Positions 1 to 9,162 of a DNA stretch of 59,835 nucleotides are shown piece by piece (the stretch's first letter is position 1; each line of letters starts with the position of its first letter). The notes beneath the pieces were generated by a model that did no database searches, was not told where the DNA came from, and was given only the letters and a program-made list of their open reading frames with translations. Made by a program: the position numbers and the translations under genes. The stretch lies in the NCBI RefSeq assembly GCF_009856865.1, contig NZ_WVUD01000028.1:1-59835 (forward strand), given 5' to 3'. This DNA comes from Solidesulfovibrio aerotolerans (GTDB taxonomy: Bacteria > Desulfobacterota > Desulfovibrionia > Desulfovibrionales > Desulfovibrionaceae).

Positions 1-10
1 GTCGTTCACA

Positions 11-61
11 GGAAGCCTCCGTCTGTTTGAACTTTGAGCGGTTCAAGCGATGGAGGCTTCC
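11..61. repeat. Two-tier inverted repeat (stem-loop)
   Basis: A 10-bp outer arm (GGAAGCCTCC, 11-20) is exactly complementary to 52-61. An inner 6-bp arm (TTGAAC, 27-32) is complementary to 41-46. Together they would form an interrupted stem-loop about 50 nt long. It lies just upstream of a decayed insertion sequence and could be an IS end, a structured leader or a terminator of a gene outside the window. Its role is not known. Confidence 0.6.
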
Positions 62-90
62 GATTCCCGGAACTGTCAAACTTTGTGAGT

Positions 91-113
91 CCCCCGGCAG
101 AGCCGGGGGTTTA
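91..113 (+). terminator. Hairpin terminator
   Basis: CCCCCGGC (91-98) and its exact complement GCCGGGGG (102-109) are separated by three bases and followed by a short T run. It most likely ends transcription from the left of the window. The transposase remnant begins right after it, so an element may have inserted against, or been cut off at, this hairpin. Confidence 0.6.
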
Positions 114-120
114 CTCGTTA

Positions 121-734
121 TTATTACTTCGCAAGAAGCTCCAATGGGTTGTCAACGCCGTTGGCAATCCTGCGTACCCGCCTCTGCCCATGTTTAAAAT
201 TCTCCTGCTGCAGCGCTGGTACAACCTCAGTGACGTGGCTGCGGAAGAATCTTTGTACGACCGCCTGTCCTTTGTCCGTTTTGTGGGCCTTTCCCTCGAT
301 CACGACGAAGTCCCCGATTCCTCAACCATTTGACGGTTTCGGCAAAGCCTGCTCGAGAAAAATGTGCTCAAGCGCCTCCAACGCAGGAATTTATAGACCT
401 TCTAGACGAAATCGACCCTGTGCCAGGAGGTTGCATCTATGCGGACAAGGGGTACAGCAGCCAGTTGAACCGGCATGTGCTCCAGGCCCGAGGGCTTGCG
501 GACGGCATCATGCACAAGGCCGCCCGCAACCGAGCGCTCAGCGCCGACGAGAAAGCGGCAAACCGTCTCATCAGCAGTGTCCGGGCAAAGGTGGAACGTG
601 CCTTCGGCACGCTCAAACGGGGATATGGATTCTTCAGGACGCGCTACATGGGAATCCCCAAGGTCGAGTTGGAATTTCTGCTCAATGCCATGGCCTTCAA
701 CCTGAAAAAAGCAGTCCTCATGGCGGGAAGCTAA
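121..734 (+). pseudogene. Decayed IS5-family transposase
   Basis: Two frames together read as an IS5-type DDE transposase. The upstream frame carries PPLPMFKILLLQRWYNLSD and a DRLSFVRFVGL-like segment typical of the N-terminal domain. It stops at TGA 331-333, where the family has Cys in STLCRFR; reading through gives RFRQSLLEKN before a second stop. The downstream frame (about 389-734) resumes with YADKGYSS and the C-terminal RAKVERAFGTLKRGYGFFRTRY block containing the last catalytic Glu. The middle of the protein, including the first catalytic Asp, is deleted and the frame changes at the junction. The natural N-terminus is also missing, since recognisable similarity starts near 130. At least three lesions make it non-functional. 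It indicates past mobile-element activity next to the CHAT gene set. Confidence 0.85.
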
Positions 735-1226
735 GGACAGGTGCGCCTGAAAGGCGGTGTCAGCCGCCTTCGGCAGAGAAAGCGTCACTGTGTGCGCCCA
801 ATTGATGGCGGAAAACCCGTTTTTGAGCTTGAAAAAAGGCCAACCCACCGACCTAAGGAAATTGTGCAACGGTCTCAATATGATGAAATAATACTGAATT
901 CTCGAAAACAGCAGATCAGGTTGCACCGTTCTGTTTGGCAGGATGCTGGTGTGGAGTCCCATCACACCAACCCGAGTTAGCAATCCCACTCCCACACTCA
1001 GAAGCAAGCAAGAACAAATCAACCCATCTCACTGATGGCTAGAAAAATTCGGTCATTAACCATGCACTTTTTTATCAGAGTTTCAGTAATCATACGGCCA
1101 AGGTATTATATAGACAATTTCTTATAAATAAGGCAAAATAATTCTGCATATGATAAATTTCTAGGCGACCCGCCGGACTCCTGGGAAAGACTTCAATTAT
1201 TCGCACTGGAGAGAGGGTAAATTTCG
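735..1226. other. Intergenic stretch without a recognisable gene
   Basis: No frame here has a convincing start, ribosome site and protein-like sequence. The left part is GC-rich like the transposase remnant. From about 1020 the DNA becomes clearly AT-rich, which continues into the next gene and may mark a junction between pieces of different origin. The last bases (GAGAGAGG near 1207-1215) look like the ribosome site of the next gene. Confidence 0.5.
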
Positions 1227-2243
1227 ATGCAGTTTATTTTTTCAACCTACCAATGTTTTGCTATTTTTTTTGTCAAAAACCTAATTAGCCCTCCGCCACG
1301 GCATCTTAGTGGCGACAAAAAAAAGATAATTACATCGACACAAACCAGAATACAGTGTTTACCAAGCAACGTTGGCTCAAAGTTTATTTTTATATGTGCA
1401 CTTTTTTTAATATTTTGCTACTTGTTTTCAGTAAAATCTACGCATTGCATGAACATAAAAGACTATATAAAAAACAATAAGAACAGTGACATATATCTAA
1501 GCAACAACAAACTCGTATTTTATGGCCTCACGCTAGCGTCAGAAAAAACAGACGAACCGATTGGAATGCAAAACACTTTGAAGGCTATGTACAAGGGAAA
1601 GACTATAGTCGACGATGACCTCATTTCAGGAGGAGTCGAAGATGCCGACGTTGAAGTTAATTTTCCAGCACCAGGGATGACAACTTTAATTGTGACACAA
1701 TGGAACGGTGGTGTCTGGTGTTGCTGGGGATATCAAGTCTTTGTGAAGAACGGAGACAGCCTTGTGCATACGATATTTTTCCAAGAAAGGATGTCAGATC
1801 GACCTTTCGTCCAGGAACATGGGCGTCTGCGACTCTTTGATCACCGACTATTGCATTTCAATGCCAGCAACAAGGACAATTCAGTTTCTTTCGCTCCGGC
1901 CTACGCGCCCTGGCTGCCTCGATATGCTATTTTTGAGAACAACGCGTGGAGGGTTAATAACGAGGGAGAACTCGCCACTGAATATAAAAAGATGGAAGAT
2001 AGTTTTACCGACACTGCCTCACTGCCAAACCAAGATCCATTCTCTCTTAAGCATTCCAATGCCTATGACGCCATCATGCGGACATTTTATTGTCTCATGG
2101 AAGGTGGTCCAGACGAGCGGTGTCACGATGTCATGAAAAAAGTCCTCAATGAAGACAACCGCTCTCTATTTAAGCCCTTGTGGGCCGGTGTTGTCGAGAA
2201 AGTCATGTGCTACAGGCCTATCCAATTTTCTACAGTCTACTGA
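1227..2243 (+). CDS. AT-rich hypothetical membrane or secreted protein
   Basis: I do not recognise this 338-aa protein. ATG 1227 is preceded by a purine-rich ribosome site. The N-terminus has a weak hydrophobic stretch, then a charged linker with DKKK, then a strong hydrophobic segment (about residues 51-70) that could act as a signal anchor before the body. The body is soluble-looking, with a WNGGVWCCWGYQVF stretch carrying paired Cys and Trp, and later single Cys residues, compatible with an exported, disulfide-bonded domain. Codon use is much more AT-rich than in the flanking genes, suggesting transfer. It is co-directional with the CHASE2/FecR/CHAT genes and 164 bp upstream of them, so it could be a co-acquired component. 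The C-terminus may be frameshifted, because open frames continue to about 2395 in other phases. Confidence 0.6.
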   Translation: MQFIFSTYQCFAIFFVKNLISPPPRHLSGDKKKIITSTQTRIQCLPSNVGSKFIFICALFLIFCYLFSVKSTHCMNIKDYIKNNKNSDIYLSNNKLVFYGLTLASEKTDEPIGMQNTLKAMYKGKTIVDDDLISGGVEDADVEVNFPAPGMTTLIVTQWNGGVWCCWGYQVFVKNGDSLVHTIFFQERMSDRPFVQEHGRLRLFDHRLLHFNASNKDNSVSFAPAYAPWLPRYAIFENNAWRVNNEGELATEYKKMEDSFTDTASLPNQDPFSLKHSNAYDAIMRTFYCLMEGGPDERCHDVMKKVLNEDNRSLFKPLWAGVVEKVMCYRPIQFSTVY

Positions 2244-2407
2244 ACATGCCGCTTACCGCGTCGATGGGGCAATCCTCCCTCGCAGCACTGCTGCGCCACA
2301 TCGATCGGAGCAAGGAATTCTCTCAGGTTATAGGAAAAACTAGCGCGGGTTTTGGTTCTGGCGCAGCACAGGCGAATGATGCCGGCACACACTGAAGAGG
2401 CTGTGAA

Positions 2408-3922
2408 ATGGGTTTTCGATTCAATACAATTTTCAGCCTCGCCGTAATTCAGTCTTGGGTTGACCAAATTGAGAAGTGGTGCCTGTTACATTTCTGGTAC
2501 CACTTGGCGTGTCGGTATCTCGGGCGATTCGTCCCGAAATCGATCAAAAATCGATGGAATAAGCTGAAAAATTTTCCAAAACTTATCCTCAAAAATCTCA
2601 CGATAGGACTGTTCATCGCTATTCTCCTGCATGGCCTTCATGCTGCCGGCTTCCTGCGCAACAATCTCCGATGGGCCTTGGACTGGACCATGACCATAAA
2701 CGCCGGAACGAACTACGGCGCAGGCGTCACTGCCGACAGCGCAAAAAAATTGTATACCTTCGTGAACATTGACGAGTCACTCTTCCAGGAGTGGGGGGAG
2801 CCCCTGTTCACGCCTAGGGACAAAGTCGCTGAACTGCTCAGCAACATAGTAGAGGGTGGGGCTGGGCTCGTCATTGTGGACATCGACCTCACACGACCAA
2901 GTCCCGATCCGCGCCAAGACGCTGCGCTGAGCAAGTATCTGGCGGAACCGCTAACAGCAGCAGCGGGAGCCAGACCGCCAGTTATTCTCGTTAAGTCTAT
3001 GCGCAGATCGGGCTGGGGCAATACCGATTTGCCGCAGTTTCGCGAAAGCTTCCTCGACTCCGTCGTCTCCCAGACTCCAAACCTGTATTGGGCGTCGCCT
3101 ATGTTTGCCGTGGATGAGGATCAACTCATCCGTTACTGGCGTCTCGTCGAATGTTCCACCACGGCGAAGGGGCCACAGGCTTTGCCCTCGGCCCAACTGC
3201 TCACCTACGCCCTGCTTACGCCAGGTGAGGCTCCTGGATCGACCTTGTACGGAATTCTTGACGCCCAGTTGGATAAGGTTAAGGGACTGTGCGTAACGAA
3301 TGACGGCCGGGAAACCGCAGCCAAGGCTCTCGCCGTCGGAGCCTTGACGTTTCCGCTGCTCGAAAAAACTGTGGAAAACAGGATACTGTATTCCTTAAAA
3401 CCCGACACGCCCTCTCCTACGGTTTCTGTCAACGACGCGGTGAAACCTGTATTGCTGTCCATACCCGCCCGGACGTTGCTTGACCCAGGCAGCGGGCAGC
3501 GCCTCCGTGACCTCCTTAAAGGCAGAATCGTCATTCTGGGCGGCAGCTACGCTGATAGCTTTGATACACATGCGACACCGATTGGAACCATGCCCGGATC
3601 CATGATTATCCTTAACGCGATCCGGTCGCTTTTCCTCTACGGTATCGTGCATGAGCCGTCCTTGTGGACGACTATTGCCGTCGAGGCCATCCTCATCGTC
3701 GTCATGACTACCAGTTTCATGCTGTTTCGGACCTTCGTGGGCATGCTATTGTCCTGCGCGTTCATCTTTGTGCTCCTCGTTCCGATCAGCATGGCCGTGC
3801 TGCGTTACGGCGTATGGTTGGACTTCGCTATGCCGCTGATCGCGGTCCAGCTCCACCATATGGCGGAGGAATTCGAGAAGAAACACGAAGAATACGAAAA
3901 AAAACTATGGAGTTTGCCATGA
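2408..3922 (+). CDS. CHASE2-domain transmembrane sensor without output domain
   Basis: This 504-aa protein has one N-terminal membrane helix (about residues 55-80) and then an extracytoplasmic CHASE2 sensor domain. Typical CHASE2 features include AKKLYTFVNIDESLF, GLVIVDIDLTRPSPD and, late in the domain, GRIVILGGSYADSFDTHATP. Three closely spaced hydrophobic helices follow (about residues 410-485). In most CHASE2 proteins the triple helix leads into a cyclase, kinase or phosphatase. Here the protein ends about 20 residues later with a charged EEFEKKHEEYEKK tail, so any signal must pass to another protein or remain on the periplasmic side. Its stop overlaps the start of the FecR-like gene (ATGA), so the two are translationally coupled. 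CHASE2 ligands are generally unknown. The family call is firm; the role is inferred from context. Confidence 0.88.
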   Translation: MGFRFNTIFSLAVIQSWVDQIEKWCLLHFWYHLACRYLGRFVPKSIKNRWNKLKNFPKLILKNLTIGLFIAILLHGLHAAGFLRNNLRWALDWTMTINAGTNYGAGVTADSAKKLYTFVNIDESLFQEWGEPLFTPRDKVAELLSNIVEGGAGLVIVDIDLTRPSPDPRQDAALSKYLAEPLTAAAGARPPVILVKSMRRSGWGNTDLPQFRESFLDSVVSQTPNLYWASPMFAVDEDQLIRYWRLVECSTTAKGPQALPSAQLLTYALLTPGEAPGSTLYGILDAQLDKVKGLCVTNDGRETAAKALAVGALTFPLLEKTVENRILYSLKPDTPSPTVSVNDAVKPVLLSIPARTLLDPGSGQRLRDLLKGRIVILGGSYADSFDTHATPIGTMPGSMIILNAIRSLFLYGIVHEPSLWTTIAVEAILIVVMTTSFMLFRTFVGMLLSCAFIFVLLVPISMAVLRYGVWLDFAMPLIAVQLHHMAEEFEKKHEEYEKKLWSLP

Positions 3923-4800
3923 TCCGCAGGACCACCCTCGTTCTTGTGTCCTTTATTTTATATCTCGCGCCAACCTGGGGGCTCGCCGGGAACGGTCCCG
4001 CCGGGGTCGTCGCCGCCATTGACGGCCAAGCCAAAGCGGTCCAGGTCACTCAGGGAAACGAAACATACACCCCGGGCATGGGCTTTCTCCTTTATGCCGG
4101 CGATCGCTTGGTCGTAGATGCGCCCGGGACGCGGGTCCAGGTCAGCCTTTTCGACGGACGCGCGCCGCTTGAGATTAACAAAGACAACGCCGCTATCCAG
4201 GGCGTCATCACAGCTGGCCAGGAACCACCTACTCAGCTTGAGAATCTTCTGCACTGGCTGGCCAAGCGACTGCCCCGAAAAGAAAAAACAACAACAGCCA
4301 TGCTTGCTATACGCGGCGACGGCGAACTAACCCTGGCCGCTACGGGGCCGGGGGAGCAGCAGATCGTGGCCGGGAAGCGGGACTGGGTAGTGGCCTGGCA
4401 CGGCGGCGACAAACCGTACGGCGTACGACTTTTGCGCTTGGAGGACGGCAGGCTGTCAGTAGTGTCGCAGCTTTCCGGCTTGAATGAGACACGGGTTGTT
4501 CTTCCGGGCGTAGCCGCCCTTCCCGGCCAATACCGGCTGGAAGTCACGGACAAGATGCAGCAGACCAACTTCGCCCTCATCGTAGTACCGGAATCGCTAT
4601 GCCCAGGACTGCCAAGTGAGATTGCCACCGCCGCATTCCCAGCCGAATTCAAGAACCTGCTGTACATCGCTTGGCTTCAGGCAAAACCAGGATGGAAATT
4701 CGAGGCGATGCAGCAGGCCGCTCAGGCTTCCAGGACCGATCCCAACGCAGCCAGGATTCTGCGAGCGATGGAAGCGGGAACTGGAGATTTTTTCAAATAG
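3919..4800 (+). CDS. FecR-like exported protein
   Basis: The start at 3919 is chosen because its ATGA overlap with the CHASE2 gene gives coupling and it begins directly with a signal peptide (MIRRTTLVLVSFILYLAP, cleavage probably after GLAG). Of 293 aa, the mature N-terminal part (about 25-115) resembles a FecR-type periplasmic beta domain: it starts AGVVAAIDGQAKAVQV, then MGFLLYAGDRLVVDAPGTRVQVSLFDG. This is the pattern in which a prosequence-like region is followed by a 'large effect of state' motif. The central part is beta-rich (WVVAWHGGDKPYGVRLL). The C-terminal 70 residues are helical and hold two conserved-looking Ala-rich helices. FecR-type domains usually read a periplasmic state and pass it to a membrane partner. 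Between a CHASE2 receptor and an exported CHAT protease it is a plausible adaptor. The FecR assignment is moderate. Confidence 0.7.
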   Translation: MIRRTTLVLVSFILYLAPTWGLAGNGPAGVVAAIDGQAKAVQVTQGNETYTPGMGFLLYAGDRLVVDAPGTRVQVSLFDGRAPLEINKDNAAIQGVITAGQEPPTQLENLLHWLAKRLPRKEKTTTAMLAIRGDGELTLAATGPGEQQIVAGKRDWVVAWHGGDKPYGVRLLRLEDGRLSVVSQLSGLNETRVVLPGVAALPGQYRLEVTDKMQQTNFALIVVPESLCPGLPSEIATAAFPAEFKNLLYIAWLQAKPGWKFEAMQQAAQASRTDPNAARILRAMEAGTGDFFK

Positions 4801-4899
4801 TGACTGGCAGCACGCATGGATACCCGTGTGGATAACCAGTATTGGCTAAAATTGCCGTACAGTATCCGATTTTACTCTTTACCGATCAGGCGGAACTTC

Positions 4900-7800
4900 A
4901 TGTTACGTACATATCCTAAATTGGCATTCGTCCTTTGCTGCTGGCTCTTGCCGGGGGTCGTCCAGGCATCTTCATGCCCCGAGGCGGATGCCGAGAAGAA
5001 TACCGATAAGAAAATTCAACTCTACACGAAATGCATCGAATCAGGGAAGCTTTCCCCTTATCAGGCCAGCGATGCCTACTGTGAGCGGGGCTTTGTATAC
5101 GGTAATTCGAAAATTCTCCCTAAGGCAATTGATGATTTTACAATGTGCATCAAAATGAGGCCAACCAACCCAACCGGCTACCTCAGCAGAGCAAGGGCGT
5201 ACATCGGGATGGGAACGCCGGAAAAGGCAATACCAGATATCGACCTTTTGATGCTCGCAGCAGCCAACTCACCGCAGGTCGTAAGTGTACGTGGCGACAT
5301 GCACAAGGCAATGAAACGCTATGACGACGCGATAACAGACTATACAAGATCAATTAAATTACAAAAAAATTCGAAAAGTGCAGATAAAATAGAAATTGCC
5401 GACACCTACCGAAAGAGGAGCATTTGCCATTCTGAGAAAAAAGACTGGACGAGTGCTCAACAGGATATAGATATTGCTATTTCATTGCGGCCGAATGATT
5501 CAAAATATTACAATACACGGGGAGTACTCTATTCAAATCAGCAAAACAATGATAAGGCCAAAGAAGATTTTCAGCAAGCTGTAAGGCTTGATCCTAACAA
5601 CAAATCAGCTCAAGAGAATTTAGCACAACTAAATAAAAGTAAACCAAGTGAGATGGACAAGTTGATACGTATCGAGAAGGAATCATATGACCTTGTCCAC
5701 AAAGGAGAGTACTCGCAAGCCATAGAAAAGTTGAAGCTAGCTATGGCGGACAGCGAAAAATTCTTTGGCGATAACCTGATGGGGTACAGTCATATTGTCG
5801 AGCTCCTGGCCGGAATGTACGACATGACGAGCCAACCCAATGCGTCTCTGCCATTGTATAAGACCTTGTTGCAGTACTATTCGGAACTCTATGGTCCAAA
5901 CTCCTCGAAGGCAGCCCCATATATTGCCTCCTTGGCCGGGGTTTACGATGAGATTGGCGACGCCGAACAAGCCAGCAAATTCCGTAAGCGCGTCGTGGAA
6001 ATTGAGGAAAAGTCCCCCGACCCGAGTCTTCAAAACTTGGCCGGCGAACTGCATAACTTGGCCATGAGCGAACTCATGAACAATGAGTTCGAAGCGGCCA
6101 AGAAACATCTGGACAAAGCCTACGCCCTCAAAAAGCGCATACTCGGTGACGACGATCTGGCGACAATCATCACGCAACTGGGTTATGCGGCGTATCACAA
6201 AGCCCTTGGCCAAGACGACCAAGCCGAGATGATTTTTCAGCAGCAACTTATCTTACTCAAGCAGTTGGACCCACAGCACAACGAATACATTGCCGAAGTC
6301 TACACGGATCTTGCTGACATTCGGGAACGAGCCGGCGATACTGAAAGCGCTGAACGCTACCTAAACCAATCCCTCAAAATACAGCAGCACGGCCGAGGAA
6401 CGTCATCAACCGCTGTAGCCTCCGCACAACAAATTCTGGCCAATTTCAGCGCTAGGCGCGGAGATTACAAGACTGCCCTCGATCTGCTGCTTCGCTCCCA
6501 ACGCATCACTGATGCCTTCATCGATCGGGTCATGGGTTTCACGACGGAGAGGCAGCAACTTCTTTTTCTTGCGGAGGAGCAAAGGGTGATGCAGTCACTT
6601 TTTAGCCTCGTGGCCCAAAAATTTGCCACGGACAAAGCTGCCATTCGCCAATGCTTCGACATCTGGCTCCGGCTTAAGGGCTTGGTTCTTGAAACACAAA
6701 AGCAGTTTCAAAACGCCATCCTTTCGTCAAAAGATCCGAAAATATCTCATATTTTTGATGAATTGCGGACAGTTCGGGCCAATATTTCCTATTCCATCTT
6801 CGCCGGTCCCAGCCAAGACCAGTCAAACGAAGAGCATCAAAAAAACCTCGATAGCCTTGAAGCCCGCAAACAAGCGCTTGAAGCGGAAATTGCCCAAAAA
6901 AGTCCCTCTGGATCGGCTGGTCTGAACCAGATTGTTGCGCAAAGCGACGTGATCTCCCGCCTTTTGCCCAAGGGATCGGTCATGATCGAGTTTGTCCGGA
7001 CCACCCTCCCGTCCTTTGAACTCAAAACGAAGACAGCGCCAAATGAACCGCCTGCCCACTACCTTGCCTTCATCCTGCCGGCTGGCAATCCAGCCGGCCT
7101 CACGCTGGTCGACCTTGGCGAAGCCGCCCGCATTGAAACGGCCCAGGCAGAACTCAGGCGCATCCTGAGCCACCCCAGGGAGGCCCACCCCGATGACCCC
7201 GACACCGCCGAAGTCGTGACCAAGGCATCAAACGCGCTCTACAAGCTTGTTTTCTCCCCTTTGCGCCAGACTCTGGGAGAGGCGCGAAAAGTCTTTTTGT
7301 CACCCGATGGCGCGCTGAACCTCCTGCCCTTCGAAGTTCTCTCCGACGACGCGGGGCGTTTTCTCATCGAAGATTTCAGTTTTACCTACCTCGCAGCTGG
7401 CAGAGATGTGCTGCGTTTCGGCCGAAAAGGCGACAAGGGCGCTAAAAACCTCGTCATCGGCAACCCAGATTTCGATCTGGACGCAAAAACAAAGCAGAGC
7501 GTATTGCAAGATCTCAAACTTACGCGCGGGGCCGGACCGACTGATATGATGGCCTCCCGTGAACGGCGCGGACTCCACTTTTCGCCCCTCCCGGGAACCA
7601 AGCAGGAAATCGAGGCGATTCAGCAGATCCTTGGTTCGGACAATTCGGAATTCTACACTGGCAAGGCCGCAGTGGAGGAACTATTGATGAGCCGGAAGGC
7701 TCCCAACATCCTACATCTGGCCACTCACGGCTTTTTCCTCCCGGACCAAGATATGCCGCGAGCCACATCCGAGACCCCTGCTGAAAAGAAATTGCTGAAG

Positions 7801-8706
7801 GAAAGGGGAACGATATTCGAAAATCCACTGGTCCGTTCGGGCATTGCCTTAGCCGGAGCCAACGGATCCCTGACGGCCGACAAGTCCATGGCCGGGGATG
7901 GGCTGGTGACTGCGGAGAAGGTGTTAGGGCTTAACCTCCAGGGAACCAAATTGGTCGTACTGTCAGCCTGTGAAAGTGGCGTCGGCGAAATCCGTTCCGG
8001 AGAAGGGGTGTTCGGGCTGCGCCGAGCGTTTATGCAGGCCGGGGCAAAGAGCCAGATCATGAGCATGTGGCCGGTTCCAGACGCCCAGACCAAGGACTTA
8101 ATGACCAATTTCTATACCCGGCTGCGGACCGATGCCGTAAATCCTGCTGTCGCCTTACGTCAGGCCACTCTGGATATGATGGAAGCGACTCGTAAACAGT
8201 ATGGTCATGCCAATCCCTTTTTCTGGGGTGCATTCGTCTTTCTGGGTGACGATGGCTCAATTACTGCGCCTGCGTCCAAGGACGTACAGCTTGCCGCACC
8301 GCAGTCCGATACGGCGAGGACCTCCGTCGCACGGCACGAAGAGATTCGGCGGTTCATGGAGGACTTTTTCCAGGCCCGAGCCCTCAACGGCTCGGACAGA
8401 GCCCTGGATTTTTATGCGGACCAAGTGGACTTCTTCAACGTAGGCAAGGCAAACAAATCTATCATTAAAAAAAGTCTAGATTATTATACAAACCGCTGGC
8501 CAATACGCAATAGCAGTATAATTTCCATGTCAATCGACTTCAATCAGCAGAATAACACCTATGAAATTAAGATTTCATACGATTATTCTACAAAAAATAG
8601 CACCTTGCAGAAGCAAGGGACCGCTCACGACGCCTTCATCATCAAACAAAATGGACATAAATTTGGCATTGTATCTGAAAAAAACATATCAACCGACAGA
8701 AAATAA
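4900..8706 (+). CDS. Exported TPR-CHAT caspase-like protease with NTF2-like tail
   Basis: ATG 4900 is preferred over 4816 because it begins with a clear signal peptide (MLRTYPKLAFVLCCWLLPG, cleavage near VQA-SS), giving 1,268 aa. Residues 30-260 and about 300-560 are TPR helical pairs (for example SKYYNTRGVLYSNQQNNDKAK), in two blocks. A helical linker (about 570-680) precedes the C-terminal CHAT domain (about 690-1140). The expected catalytic pair is intact: His943 in HLATHGFF and Cys1024 in VLSACESGVGE. CHAT proteins are clan CD caspase/separase-like peptidases. The last 110 residues (EIRRFMEDFFQARAL onwards) look like an NTF2/SnoaL-type domain. DNA of the first TPR block (about 5300-5700) and of this tail (8440-8706) is distinctly AT-rich while the CHAT core is GC-rich, suggesting a mosaic gene. 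It lies 99 bp after the FecR-like gene. An exported location is unusual for TPR-CHAT effectors, which are often cytoplasmic. Confidence 0.9.
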   Translation: MLRTYPKLAFVLCCWLLPGVVQASSCPEADAEKNTDKKIQLYTKCIESGKLSPYQASDAYCERGFVYGNSKILPKAIDDFTMCIKMRPTNPTGYLSRARAYIGMGTPEKAIPDIDLLMLAAANSPQVVSVRGDMHKAMKRYDDAITDYTRSIKLQKNSKSADKIEIADTYRKRSICHSEKKDWTSAQQDIDIAISLRPNDSKYYNTRGVLYSNQQNNDKAKEDFQQAVRLDPNNKSAQENLAQLNKSKPSEMDKLIRIEKESYDLVHKGEYSQAIEKLKLAMADSEKFFGDNLMGYSHIVELLAGMYDMTSQPNASLPLYKTLLQYYSELYGPNSSKAAPYIASLAGVYDEIGDAEQASKFRKRVVEIEEKSPDPSLQNLAGELHNLAMSELMNNEFEAAKKHLDKAYALKKRILGDDDLATIITQLGYAAYHKALGQDDQAEMIFQQQLILLKQLDPQHNEYIAEVYTDLADIRERAGDTESAERYLNQSLKIQQHGRGTSSTAVASAQQILANFSARRGDYKTALDLLLRSQRITDAFIDRVMGFTTERQQLLFLAEEQRVMQSLFSLVAQKFATDKAAIRQCFDIWLRLKGLVLETQKQFQNAILSSKDPKISHIFDELRTVRANISYSIFAGPSQDQSNEEHQKNLDSLEARKQALEAEIAQKSPSGSAGLNQIVAQSDVISRLLPKGSVMIEFVRTTLPSFELKTKTAPNEPPAHYLAFILPAGNPAGLTLVDLGEAARIETAQAELRRILSHPREAHPDDPDTAEVVTKASNALYKLVFSPLRQTLGEARKVFLSPDGALNLLPFEVLSDDAGRFLIEDFSFTYLAAGRDVLRFGRKGDKGAKNLVIGNPDFDLDAKTKQSVLQDLKLTRGAGPTDMMASRERRGLHFSPLPGTKQEIEAIQQILGSDNSEFYTGKAAVEELLMSRKAPNILHLATHGFFLPDQDMPRATSETPAEKKLLKERGTIFENPLVRSGIALAGANGSLTADKSMAGDGLVTAEKVLGLNLQGTKLVVLSACESGVGEIRSGEGVFGLRRAFMQAGAKSQIMSMWPVPDAQTKDLMTNFYTRLRTDAVNPAVALRQATLDMMEATRKQYGHANPFFWGAFVFLGDDGSITAPASKDVQLAAPQSDTARTSVARHEEIRRFMEDFFQARALNGSDRALDFYADQVDFFNVGKANKSIIKKSLDYYTNRWPIRNSSIISMSIDFNQQNNTYEIKISYDYSTKNSTLQKQGTAHDAFIIKQNGHKFGIVSEKNISTDRK

Positions 8707-9103
8707 ATTATTAAGCGCATATTATACAAATGATTTTATCCTAGTTACAAGGCAGGTACTTATTCGGCGTGAGCTCTCATAACGAGCCCTTAGAACCAAC
8801 CCCGAGTTTGATCTTCAGGAGATCGCGCCCTCAGACACACTCATCACTCAGCGCAGTCCCTTCCACATTCATTTTCCGCAGAGGATACACAAAATGCGTC
8901 CCTCGTGTCCCATCTATCCCTGGAGTGATGGCCAAATCCCTACCGGATAACGCTGAAATATGATTGTCCAGCCCGTATAACCTCCGGATCTGGATAACTT
9001 TTGGAGAATCGGGAATGTCCCAGGGAGGATCGATTTTGTCCGGCCAGGCTTATCCATCTGCACGAAATATCAAATCATTTCAAAGGATACAGCCGGCCAG
9101 TGC
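8707..9103. other. Intergenic region between CHAT gene and tRNA scar
   Basis: I see no credible gene. Open frames here lack ribosome sites and look like random translation. It is AT-rich near 8710-8760, directly after the CHAT gene, and becomes mixed further right. If the tRNA fragment at 9104-9151 is an attachment scar, this is the extreme right end of the integrated element and should hold the integrase arm sites, which I cannot identify by eye. Confidence 0.5.
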
Positions 9104-9151
9104 GCTTTTGGGAGCAGGATGCCGGGTGTTCAAATCACCTCGCCCCGACCA
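9104..9151 (+). other. 3' fragment of tRNA-Pro(UGG): probable attachment-site scar
   Basis: The sequence reads as the 3' part of a proline tRNA. It starts at the anticodon loop (TTTGGGA, anticodon TGG), continues with the 3' anticodon arm GCAGG and the variable loop, then a T-arm GGGTG-TTCAAAT-CACCT, the acceptor 3' strand CGCCCCG, discriminator A and encoded CCA at 9149-9151. The 5' half (D arm and 5' acceptor strand, expected CGGGGCG) is absent upstream. Tyrosine integrases that use tRNA genes leave exactly such 3' duplicates at the distal end of an integrated island, the complete tRNA being rebuilt at the other end. A normal tRNA-type terminator follows, so the native chromosome lies to the right and the element to the left. 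Confidence 0.8.
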
Positions 9152-9162
9152 ATATATTTCAA

